From: Bacteroidota bacterium
GTDB taxonomy: Bacteria; Bacteroidota; Ignavibacteria; Kryptoniales; JAKASW01
DNA length: 64,000 nucleotides
NCBI GenBank assembly: GCA_023480735.1
Contig: JAMCXB010000027.1
Coordinates: forward strand, 1 to 64,000
Direction: 5' to 3'
The position numbers and the translations under genes are program-made. The notes under the pieces were generated by a model. That model was not told the origin of the DNA. It was given only the letters and a program-made list of their open reading frames with translations, and made no database searches. Position 1 is the first letter of the stretch; every line of letters starts with the position of its first letter. Positions 54,659 through 62,654 of this stretch are shown here, in pieces.

Positions 54659-57121
54659 ATGAAGAAGTCGTTACTCCTAGTTCCATTCTTATCGCTGACG
54701 ATTCTGGGCTCGGCGATCATGGCTGAAGTGCGAGTCTTGCCGACTCCCAAGTATGCTCACGAAAAAGTCGGGTCCGTACACTTCGGCACGCTCTCGGCTG
54801 TATTCACTGAAGCTGCCAATGACAGGGCCTCCGTAGATGAACTATCCGGCTATTTCGGAAAGAGCTTTAGAGAAGGAAAAGCTCCAGGCAAGTCCGTTCT
54901 GCTTCTTGATGCACGTCTTGTCAGTGGTAAGACAAGTACAGATAATCTGGACGTACCGGAGACCATTCGAGACAGCGTTCTGTCGTCGCCTGACGGATAT
55001 TTCCTGAAATCCGGCAAAGGGCGGATCGAAATATTGGCGAATAGCAAGACTGGGATCTTTTACGCCGTTGCAACACTCCTTCAGCTCGTGGAAAAAGAAA
55101 AGAGGGGATACAGCATCCCTGTTGTGACGATCGCCGATTACCCTTCACTGAAGATGCGGGGCATCAGCGATGATATAAGTCGCGGCCAAATTTCAACGCT
55201 CGCAAATTTCAAGAAGATCATCCGCTTCATTGCCATGTACAAGATGAATGTTTACATGCCATATATCGAAGACGAGTTCGACTTTAAATCGTATCCGGAC
55301 TTCAGCAAGGGGCGCGCGCCTCTGACGGTAAAAGAGGTCGCCGAGCTGGACAAATACGGGAAGCTGTATCACGTTCGGGTAATACCCGCATTTGAAACAC
55401 TCGGACACATGGAAGACATCCTGTACAAGAAGGAATTTGAGAAGTACGCCGAGTTTCCGGGAGCCACATGCATCGACATTTCCAGCGACTCGGCTCTCGC
55501 TTTCATGAAGAATCTGCTTTCCGAAATCGCTCCGGCATTTTCAAGCAAGTATTTCAATATGTCTGCGGATGAAAGCTTCGATGTCGGTCTGGGCGCAAGC
55601 AAGCATCTCGTCGATTCGCTCGGCATAGATGAGGCACATGCACAGTATTACAGAAAGGTCTATGAAATACTCAAATCCCTCGGCAAGAAGGTCATGATGT
55701 ACGGGGATATCATATTGAAGAATCCCAATATCCTTTCCGAGATTCCGAAGGATATAACGATAGTAGATTGGCATTACGGTGCCTCATTCGACTATCCGAG
55801 CGTTCAGGTGTTCAAAAACGCCGGATTCCCATTCCTGTCATCTCCCGCCGTTTGGAATTTCACCGGACCTTTCCCGAATTTCTACAACAGTTACGCCAAC
55901 ATACAGTACTTTGCCCGGGAGGGTTACGAAGGAGGCGCTCTAGGCTTGCTGGTGTCGACATGGAACGATAACGGCGGTGCCGAACTTAGAGAGTTGAACT
56001 ATCCCGGATATGCGTGGGGAGCCGAATGTGCGTGGAACCCGGAGACGTCATCGCCGGCACACTTCGAAAGTGTTTTCTTCCCGCAGTATTTCCAGACGAA
56101 ATCACAATTGCCACGGATTATCTACGAACTTCTAAGCTCGGCAAACAATCAAATAACCTGGTATGAATTCTGGCGTGCGCCGTTCGTGAGTATGCGCGAT
56201 TATAATGTCCCCTCGCGAACCGAGAGCATCGAGTCATCCATACCAGAAGTGTTGTCCCTTATCAAGGAAGCTCGCAATGTAGTCGGAGCCAACGAAGACA
56301 TACTGGACCTCTATGAACTGTCTGCGAAAATGGACAAATATTGGGCCGATAAGGTTACAGGAGTTATGAGAATGAGAACCATCTCTGCCGATAGTCTGTT
56401 GACGGCACGGCAAAGAGAGGAGCATATAGGACGAATAGAAGACCACCTGGTAAGTTCTGTTGCGAGTCTGAAGGCAGAATACACGAGGTTGTACCTGCGG
56501 ACGAATCGCTACCCGATGCTCCAACTCCTCGAGGGAAGGTTTGAGGATCAGGAGAAGGACCTGAAGCAGGGAACCGCGCAGATGCTTGCCGGCAACTCAA
56601 ATTACAACCAGCTCATTACATCGAATTTTATCTACTATCCGGAAAGCCGTCCATATGCGCGTGAAGATTTCAAAATTGACTCGGCCACATTTCTCAAGAC
56701 AATAGATCTCACACGGGTTCCCGAACATGCCGAGGTTCAGCTGATAGGCGACACATATTGCAAGCTGTTCGTGAACGGGACGTATATTGGTGATGTAAAA
56801 GCACGGCGCACTTTAACGTTGAACGTTGAGCGGAAAAGAGTACAAGTGTTTGACGTCGGACAATTCCTCCGTAAGGGGGCAAACACTTTCATGGTTCAGG
56901 CTGTCAACTTTGACCGATTCGGTTCAGCGGGCTGCAACATCATCGCTCAAATCGGGAACGATACTCTGAAGACGGACAGCACATGGAAAGTGGCAAAGGG
57001 AATCATCTCTCCCGATGGAGTTACTTCCGCCAGGTTTGTGGGCGCAAGGCCTTATGACAACGGCTGGACCGTAACAGCCCCCGATTTTTCATTGAAATTG
57101 AGATCGTGGATCGAGAGATAA
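54659..57121 (+). CDS. Secreted glycoside hydrolase, GH20-type beta-N-acetylhexosaminidase
   Basis: An 820-aa protein with a Sec signal peptide (about 1-22, LLLVPFLSLTILGSAIMA). Residues 25-145 resemble the GH20 N-terminal domain; the catalytic barrel follows (DYPSLKMRGISDDISRGQ, then the acid/base pair in NMSADESFDVG near 303), then a helical segment and a C-terminal beta-sandwich, perhaps a carbohydrate-binding domain. The Asp-Glu pair is typical of substrate-assisted GH20 enzymes; assignment to a neighbouring family is possible. It sits in the middle of an acyl-CoA cluster and is closed by a strong terminator. There is no obvious type IX sorting domain at the end. Confidence 0.75.
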   Translation: MKKSLLLVPFLSLTILGSAIMAEVRVLPTPKYAHEKVGSVHFGTLSAVFTEAANDRASVDELSGYFGKSFREGKAPGKSVLLLDARLVSGKTSTDNLDVPETIRDSVLSSPDGYFLKSGKGRIEILANSKTGIFYAVATLLQLVEKEKRGYSIPVVTIADYPSLKMRGISDDISRGQISTLANFKKIIRFIAMYKMNVYMPYIEDEFDFKSYPDFSKGRAPLTVKEVAELDKYGKLYHVRVIPAFETLGHMEDILYKKEFEKYAEFPGATCIDISSDSALAFMKNLLSEIAPAFSSKYFNMSADESFDVGLGASKHLVDSLGIDEAHAQYYRKVYEILKSLGKKVMMYGDIILKNPNILSEIPKDITIVDWHYGASFDYPSVQVFKNAGFPFLSSPAVWNFTGPFPNFYNSYANIQYFAREGYEGGALGLLVSTWNDNGGAELRELNYPGYAWGAECAWNPETSSPAHFESVFFPQYFQTKSQLPRIIYELLSSANNQITWYEFWRAPFVSMRDYNVPSRTESIESSIPEVLSLIKEARNVVGANEDILDLYELSAKMDKYWADKVTGVMRMRTISADSLLTARQREEHIGRIEDHLVSSVASLKAEYTRLYLRTNRYPMLQLLEGRFEDQEKDLKQGTAQMLAGNSNYNQLITSNFIYYPESRPYAREDFKIDSATFLKTIDLTRVPEHAEVQLIGDTYCKLFVNGTYIGDVKARRTLTLNVERKRVQVFDVGQFLRKGANTFMVQAVNFDRFGSAGCNIIAQIGNDTLKTDSTWKVAKGIISPDGVTSARFVGARPYDNGWTVTAPDFSLKLRSWIER

Positions 57122-57194
57122 CGGCGCGGCAATCATGAATCATGAGGACTTCTTCCGCTAGAATAGAGGGCGGTTGATTTCGACTCAGAGTCCT

Positions 57195-57252
57195 GACGGT
57201 CACTGACGCAAGCGGCAGAGTTCGTTTGCCGGGCAGTGACCGTCTCTTTTTC
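57195..57252 (+). terminator. Strong intrinsic terminator after the GH20-type gene
   Basis: An 11-bp perfect stem (GACGGTCACTG / CAGTGACCGTC) with an inner 7-bp helix (GCAAGCG / CGTTTGC) is followed by TCTTTTTC. It lies 74 bp after the hydrolase stop, in the 226-bp gap before the acyl-CoA synthetase gene. The remaining part of that gap shows no gene; the synthetase promoter should lie there. Confidence 0.85.
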
Positions 57253-57347
57253 AGGGTGACGAAAGGACGCCGGCGCCATGAACTCGTGAAATCACAGCCG
57301 TCATCGATTAGAGTGCCTGAGCTCACAAAAACAAGGGAGGACAAACC

Positions 57348-59042
57348 ATGGCCGGGACAAAAATCATTCGCGGTGTAGAGGAAACCCACCAATTCCAGCT
57401 CCTGATCAAGAACATTCTCGATGCGGGCCTGCGATATGAGCCGCATAGAGAAATCGTCTACAGGGATCTCGTTCGTTACGATTATTTCAAGTTGAAGGAA
57501 AGGATCGGACGTCTTGCCAATGTTCTGAGCGGCTTGGGAGTAGGTCCGGGCGATACGGTGGCGGTGTTCGACTGGGACAGCCATCGGTATCTCGAGGCAT
57601 ATTTCGCGGTTCCGATGATGGGCGCCATTATGCACACTGTGAACGTTAGGCTGTCACCTGCACAACTTGGCTATACGATGCGCCATGCGGAAGACAAGGT
57701 GGTGCTCGTCAACTCGGAGTTCGTTCCCCTGATCGACAAAATATCGGGCGATCTGACTTCAGTCAAACAATTTGTATTACTCACCGACGAGAAGAAGAGA
57801 CCGGAAAGCACGATTGAATTTGCGGGCGAGTACGAAGAGCTTCTCGCAAAAAGCCGTCCCGACTACAATTTCGAGGAGTTCGACGAGAACAGCATCGCAA
57901 CTGTTTTCTATACGACCGGAACTACCGGGGAACCCAAAGGAGTATACTTCTCGCACCGTCAGCTCGTCCTCCACACTCTGGCAATCACGGCATCCGTGGG
58001 AGCCTACCAGTCTCAGGGAAGATTCCGCTCGGACGACGTCTACATGCCCCTGACGCCCATGTTCCATGTGCACGCATGGGGACTGCCGTATATGGCAACC
58101 ATGTTGGGAGTGAAACAGGTCTACCCGGGAAAGTATGAACCCGCAATGCTGCTGAAGCTCCTGCTGTCGGAAGGTGTAACACTGTCGCATTGCGTCCCTA
58201 CCATACTTCACATGCTCGTCTCAAGCCCGGTTGCAAAGTCGGTTGACCTTTCAAAATGGAAGGTGATTATCGGCGGTGCAGCTCTTCCAAAAGGGTTAGC
58301 GGAAGCGACATTGAAACTCGGAATAGACGTCTATTCCGGTTATGGAATGTCTGAGACTTGTCCCGTATTGACGATTACCTACCTCACGAAGGAAATGCTC
58401 GAGAGCGACACAAGCTCGCAGGTTAAGTACAGGGTCAAGACCGGCATCCCCGTGCCTTTCGTAGATTTGAAGATAGTTGACGAGAAGGGGAATGAAGTCG
58501 TACACGACGGTAAATCGGTCGGTGAGATCGTGGTCCGTGCCCCCTGGTTGACACAGGGTTATCTGAAAGACGATGATATGAGCAGGCAGCTATGGAGAGG
58601 GGGATGGCTCCACACGGGCGATATGGCAAACATCGACCAACAAGGTTACGTGGAAATCGTCGACCGGTTGAAAGACATGATTAAGACCGGCGGAGAATGG
58701 GTCTCCTCGCTGGAGATTGAGAGCATCCTGAGTCAAAACGAAGCTGTTTCGGAAGTCGCAGTGATCGGCCTGCCAAGTGAAAAGTGGGGCGAACGCCCGT
58801 ACGCTGTTGTTGTCTTGAAGCCTGAGTTCGCCGGACAAACTGATGGCAATGCTCTCCGAGTCTTCCTGAAGAAATTCGTCGATGAAGGGGTCTTAAATTC
58901 ATGGAGTGTCCCGGACAAGGTCCTGTTCACCGACTCGATTCCAAAGACGAGTGTCGGAAAGATGGATAAGAAGAAACTGAGAGCAGATTTGGCGGCAACA
59001 TTGACACTGTTAAATAACGAAAACCTAAAGAAGGACATGTGA
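57348..59042 (+). CDS. Long-chain acyl-CoA synthetase / AMP-binding ligase
   Basis: A 564-aa adenylate-forming enzyme. The AMP-binding motif is YTTGTTGEPKGVYFSH (near 187), the A5-like motif is YGMSETCP (near 330) and the hinge and C-terminal lysine region is DRLKDMIKTGGEWVSSLEIE (near 440) with a later PKTSVGKMDKKKL. It activates a fatty or other carboxylic acid as a CoA thioester. The ATG follows a GGGAGGA. The thioesterase gene starts 7 bp after its stop, and the pair suits an acyl-CoA cycle. Confidence 0.92.
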   Translation: MAGTKIIRGVEETHQFQLLIKNILDAGLRYEPHREIVYRDLVRYDYFKLKERIGRLANVLSGLGVGPGDTVAVFDWDSHRYLEAYFAVPMMGAIMHTVNVRLSPAQLGYTMRHAEDKVVLVNSEFVPLIDKISGDLTSVKQFVLLTDEKKRPESTIEFAGEYEELLAKSRPDYNFEEFDENSIATVFYTTGTTGEPKGVYFSHRQLVLHTLAITASVGAYQSQGRFRSDDVYMPLTPMFHVHAWGLPYMATMLGVKQVYPGKYEPAMLLKLLLSEGVTLSHCVPTILHMLVSSPVAKSVDLSKWKVIIGGAALPKGLAEATLKLGIDVYSGYGMSETCPVLTITYLTKEMLESDTSSQVKYRVKTGIPVPFVDLKIVDEKGNEVVHDGKSVGEIVVRAPWLTQGYLKDDDMSRQLWRGGWLHTGDMANIDQQGYVEIVDRLKDMIKTGGEWVSSLEIESILSQNEAVSEVAVIGLPSEKWGERPYAVVVLKPEFAGQTDGNALRVFLKKFVDEGVLNSWSVPDKVLFTDSIPKTSVGKMDKKKLRADLAATLTLLNNENLKKDM

Positions 59043-59049
59043 GAACGAG

Positions 59050-59484
59050 ATGAATCTCTTTAGAAATGCAACAATCGAATTCGTGAATCAGCTGAACAGA
59101 AATACTATGGGGGAACAGATCGGCATTGAAATCACCGAGATAGGTAACGATTACCTGAAAGGGAGAATGCCTGTGGACAAGAGAACGATCCAGCCGTACG
59201 GTATTCTCCACGGGGGCGCTTCAGCGGCGCTCGCCGAAACACTCGGCAGTATTGCAGGGACATTGGTGCTGGATCCTGAAAAGGAGTTTTGCGTCGGCCT
59301 GGAAATAAACGCCAATCACATACGAAGCGCGAGAAACGGATTTGTATACGGAACTGCCCGTCCTATTCACATCGGTGGAAAGACACAAGTCTGGGAAATT
59401 AGAATCGAGGACGAACGGCAGTCGCTCGTCTGCATAAGCAGGTTGACACTCGCGGTGCTGGCCAGAAAGAGAACAGAAGACTAG
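59050..59484 (+). CDS. PaaI-family hotdog thioesterase
   Basis: A 144-aa single hotdog-fold protein. The conserved catalytic stretch is YGILHGGASAALAETLGS (near 55-70) and the ligand strand is VGLEINANHIRSARNG. It hydrolyses acyl- or aryl-CoA thioesters; the exact substrate is unknown. It is coupled to the acyl-CoA synthetase gene upstream. It converges on holA with a 4-bp overlap of the two stop regions. Confidence 0.88.
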   Translation: MNLFRNATIEFVNQLNRNTMGEQIGIEITEIGNDYLKGRMPVDKRTIQPYGILHGGASAALAETLGSIAGTLVLDPEKEFCVGLEINANHIRSARNGFVYGTARPIHIGGKTQVWEIRIEDERQSLVCISRLTLAVLARKRTED

Positions 59485-60497
59485 GGTTTCCCGGCTGATT
59501 CTCCGCCCAGAATCTCTGACAGGCTGATGACGACAGCCTCTGTATCCCTGTAACCGCCGGTTTTCAATTTTACATCGGCATCGAGCAGAGTCGTAATAGC
59601 TCGTTTGAGTTCCGGGACTGAATAGGCGCGGGCCGCGGAGATGTATTCCTCAACATACGGATTCCACCTTCCAAACACCTTAGTGCAAATATCCTTGGTG
59701 TTTACTCCTTTCCCGATGTGATGCTTTACCTGCAAGAGTGATAGGAAATATCGTGTCAGCATGAAGTTTATGTAAACAGGTTTCTCCCCTGTCTCCAACA
59801 TCTTGCCTGCGATTTCCTGGGATCGTCTTGAGTTCTTCTGACCGATCGCCCGCTGTAGTTCAAATATGTTGAAGTTCCTCGATTTACCGACAACGGTATT
59901 AACATCGTCAATCGAAATCTTTTCCTTGTTACCGACGTAAAGAGAAAGTTTCTCAACTTCAGAAACCAGGTCTCCGAGCGAATCGCCCGACAACTCCACC
60001 AGCAAGTCGACCGCTCCCGGTTCCATTTCTTTGCCAAGGGAAGCGGATGTGTCGGACAGGAAGCCGGTCAGGTCCGTCCCCTTAAGCTTGTTGAACGTCA
60101 CACTCTCGGCAAAAGACGGCAGCTGGTTGTATGGCTCATCTGAAGTCTTAATTTCTCCCGCGACGAAGCACACGATATTCGACTCCGGTACCTCGGACAA
60201 GTGGCGTACGATATCGAGGCGGTACCTTTTCTCCATCTTGTCAAACTTCCTTACTACTGTCAGCCTGTGCTCTCCGGCGAAAGGGAAGCTCAGCATTGAA
60301 GACAAGACGTTGTCGGAATTTGACTCGGTTCCGTCAAACACGTCAAGGTTGAAGGATCGATCTTTCTTGCTAACCGCATTATCAATCAATAGAGTAACTG
60401 CTTTCTCTATGAAGTAATCCTCGCTGCCGTGAATCAAATAGAGCCGCGCGAACTTTTCTTTCGTAACGGAAGAGGCGAACTTCTTGAAGTCGCTCAT
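59481..60497 (-). CDS. holA: DNA polymerase III delta subunit
   Basis: Clamp-loader subunit that opens the sliding clamp. The 338-aa protein has the HolA start with RLYLIHGSEDYFIEKAV (near residue 18-35), the VVRKFDKMEKRY segment and the C-terminal domain helix repeats (for example NFMLTRYFLSLLQVKHHI near 245). Divergence is normal for this family, and the length fits. It is the last gene of the minus-strand run and overlaps the cyclophilin gene by 4 bp. Confidence 0.88.
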   Translation of the reverse strand: MSDFKKFASSVTKEKFARLYLIHGSEDYFIEKAVTLLIDNAVSKKDRSFNLDVFDGTESNSDNVLSSMLSFPFAGEHRLTVVRKFDKMEKRYRLDIVRHLSEVPESNIVCFVAGEIKTSDEPYNQLPSFAESVTFNKLKGTDLTGFLSDTSASLGKEMEPGAVDLLVELSGDSLGDLVSEVEKLSLYVGNKEKISIDDVNTVVGKSRNFNIFELQRAIGQKNSRRSQEIAGKMLETGEKPVYINFMLTRYFLSLLQVKHHIGKGVNTKDICTKVFGRWNPYVEEYISAARAYSVPELKRAITTLLDADVKLKTGGYRDTEAVVISLSEILGGESAGKP

Positions 60498-61045
60498 TTT
60501 TCCAGGTACGCCTTCACTATGTAAACGGGGCTGACCGGAATATCCCTCGCATCGCGCGGGACTTGGGATATCTGGTCCACGACATTCATCCCTTTGATCA
60601 CCTCCCCGAAGACCGTGTACTTCCCATCGAGCGACGGTTGAGGCTCTACGCAGATGTAGAACTGGCTTCCATTTGACCTTCGTTGAGGATTGACTTGGTC
60701 CGCTTGCCGTGCCATGGCAACAGAACCGCGGAGGTTTGGCTTTCCAATCTCCGCCGGAAGGGTGTACCCCGGGCCGCCCTGACCGTAGGTAGCCTTGTTT
60801 GGGGTGCGTGTATTCGGGTCTCCACCCTGTATCACGAAACCCGGTATCACGCGGTGGAACTGCAAACTGTCATAAAATCCCTCGGACACGAGTCTGCGAA
60901 AGTTTTCGCAGGTAATCGGTGCCGCGTCGTCAAATAGTTTGATCTCAATTGTGCCGTAGTTTGTCTCGAGAATCACGTTTCTTCCTTTCGAACTGCATCC
61001 TAGGATGAGTAAAGAGATGAAGAGAATTGAGAGTATCCGATTCAT
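60494..61045 (-). CDS. Cyclophilin-type peptidyl-prolyl isomerase, lipoprotein
   Basis: A 183-aa PPIase with a lipoprotein signal (LFISLLILGCSS; lipobox Cys near residue 17), so it acts in the periplasm attached to a membrane. The catalytic domain shows FHRVIPGFVIQGGDPN, the GPGYTLPAE turn and a typical YTVFGEVIKGMNVVD end. It accelerates proline isomerisation during envelope protein folding. It is encoded 9 bp after uppP. Confidence 0.92.
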   Translation of the reverse strand: MNRILSILFISLLILGCSSKGRNVILETNYGTIEIKLFDDAAPITCENFRRLVSEGFYDSLQFHRVIPGFVIQGGDPNTRTPNKATYGQGGPGYTLPAEIGKPNLRGSVAMARQADQVNPQRRSNGSQFYICVEPQPSLDGKYTVFGEVIKGMNVVDQISQVPRDARDIPVSPVYIVKAYLEK

Positions 61046-61054
61046 TTTCGTTCC

Positions 61055-61876
61055 TCAAATAATAAGTATAAATACGATGATAATCGCTGCAAACAAGAAT
61101 CTGTACCACACGAATGCATTCAGTGTGTTTCGCTGTACAAACCTCATGAAATACTTTATAGCGAGGAAACCGGAGATTGCTGAAAACAGGGTCCCGAGAA
61201 TCAGGGGAGCGATATCGTTGTGAGGTATGCCGTGTGTGAAGTTCTTTAGTTTGAACATGGCTGCACCGGCAATAATCGGAATTGAGAGTAGAAACGAAAA
61301 CCTCGCAGCATCTTCTCTCTTGTATCCGAGGAGCAGTCCAGAAGAAATTGTGATTCCGGAACGCGAAGTGCCGGGGACCAATGCAAGTGCCTGCGAGACG
61401 CCGACTATGAGAGCGTCTTTCAACGTCAGCTTATCCGCCCTCTTCGTTTGTTTTGCGATTTTCTCGGCATACCACATCAGAACCCCAATCACAACCATTG
61501 CTGTCGCCAAAACCGCCGGAGTTCTAAATTTCGTTTCGACCCATTTATCAAACAGAACACCGAGCACTCCGGCGGGAATCGTTCCAAGAAACACAAGGAG
61601 TGAGAATCTTGTCTTTGCATCTTCATTGAAATTCCATTTCAGAAGGCCGCGGACGAAACCTGTAATCAACTCGACAGTATCCCTTAAGAAATACGACACG
61701 ACCGCAAGAAGAGTCCCAAGGTGCAGCGCGACATCGAACGTTAGGCTGTTTAACAAAGGTGCGTCCCAGTCTAACAGCCGCGGAATCATGACGAGATGAG
61801 CGGTGCTGCTGATGGGGAGAAACTCAGTCAGACCCTGAGCTATGCCAAGTATGATGCCCTCAATTGCAGATCCCAC
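61055..61876 (-). CDS. uppP: Undecaprenyl-diphosphatase (UppP/BacA)
   Basis: Recycles the lipid carrier for peptidoglycan and O-antigen. The 273-aa membrane protein has eight or so hydrophobic helices, the motif GLTEFLPISSTAHL (residues 15-28) with the catalytic Glu and Ser-rich loop, and the second conserved motif PGTSRSGITISSGLLLG near 170. It is followed by the cyclophilin gene. It lies 25 bp after the outer-membrane protein gene. Confidence 0.96.
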   Translation of the reverse strand: MGSAIEGIILGIAQGLTEFLPISSTAHLVMIPRLLDWDAPLLNSLTFDVALHLGTLLAVVSYFLRDTVELITGFVRGLLKWNFNEDAKTRFSLLVFLGTIPAGVLGVLFDKWVETKFRTPAVLATAMVVIGVLMWYAEKIAKQTKRADKLTLKDALIVGVSQALALVPGTSRSGITISSGLLLGYKREDAARFSFLLSIPIIAGAAMFKLKNFTHGIPHNDIAPLILGTLFSAISGFLAIKYFMRFVQRNTLNAFVWYRFLFAAIIIVFILII

Positions 61877-61901
61877 GCGTTCTCCTTAAATGCAAAAGTG
61901 G

Positions 61902-62654
61902 TTAGAAGTAATAAACAATTCCGAAGGTGATCCCGACACCGCCAAATGACATGTCAACGGAATGAGGCTGTTCGGTGTTGTAGTCAATGTAAGTGAGGCT
62001 ATTGGCGCTTCCCAACTTCAACGGGCCCGTGAAATCAGCCCTGGCTTCCGCGTCGACTCTCGCATAGAGTTTCTCACCCAGCTGCGTGTCCAGTATTGCA
62101 TCCACCTTAAACCCAAGACCCTGACATGAATAATTAGCCGTTTGGTCGGAATATGGAGTCGTAGTATTGAGACCGCCGAAATGATATCCCACTCCGCCGC
62201 CAAATTGGATGTAGTAACCTTCACCGGCCACGACTCTCCTCAACATGATGGTCGGAAGGTAATACGAAAAATCAATCTGTTGTGAACCGAGTGTGCTGCC
62301 GGTCGATACTGTCTTAGTGATATACCCGTATTCCAGGGCAATCGCCCAATCGCGAGAGATGAAATATTCACCGACCGCGACGAATTGAATTGCACTCTGG
62401 TAAGATCCGAGCGGCATCGCACCCGGCGCGGCGAAATTCAGATACTTGCTAAGAGAAGGTGAGTTGAAGTATTCAAGCCCCAATCCGGCAGTCGCAGAAA
62501 AAGGCTGCGCCGCCGCATTCCGGAAAGAGAAAAGCGAAATGAAAAGGACGACGACGGCCCAACCGGGTACAGACAATTCAGCTTCTCTAACGCGAACATT
62601 TTCAGGCATGCGCGTTAATATTCCCAAGTTCACTTTGTGAAAGAGATCTCTCAT
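61902..62654 (-). CDS. Outer-membrane beta-barrel protein
   Basis: A 250-aa protein read from the ATG at 62654, which shares a base with the upstream stop (TGATG). A hydrophobic signal segment (WAVVVLFISLFSFRNAAAQ) ends near residue 50, so the N-region is unusually long; an internal start at MPENV (about 15 codons in) would give a more normal signal peptide. The rest alternates aromatic and polar residues as in small OmpA/OmpW-like barrels and ends VGITFGIVYYF, with the terminal aromatic expected by the BAM machinery. No function is known. Confidence 0.75.
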   Translation of the reverse strand: MRDLFHKVNLGILTRMPENVRVREAELSVPGWAVVVLFISLFSFRNAAAQPFSATAGLGLEYFNSPSLSKYLNFAAPGAMPLGSYQSAIQFVAVGEYFISRDWAIALEYGYITKTVSTGSTLGSQQIDFSYYLPTIMLRRVVAGEGYYIQFGGGVGYHFGGLNTTTPYSDQTANYSCQGLGFKVDAILDTQLGEKLYARVDAEARADFTGPLKLGSANSLTYIDYNTEQPHSVDMSFGGVGITFGIVYYF

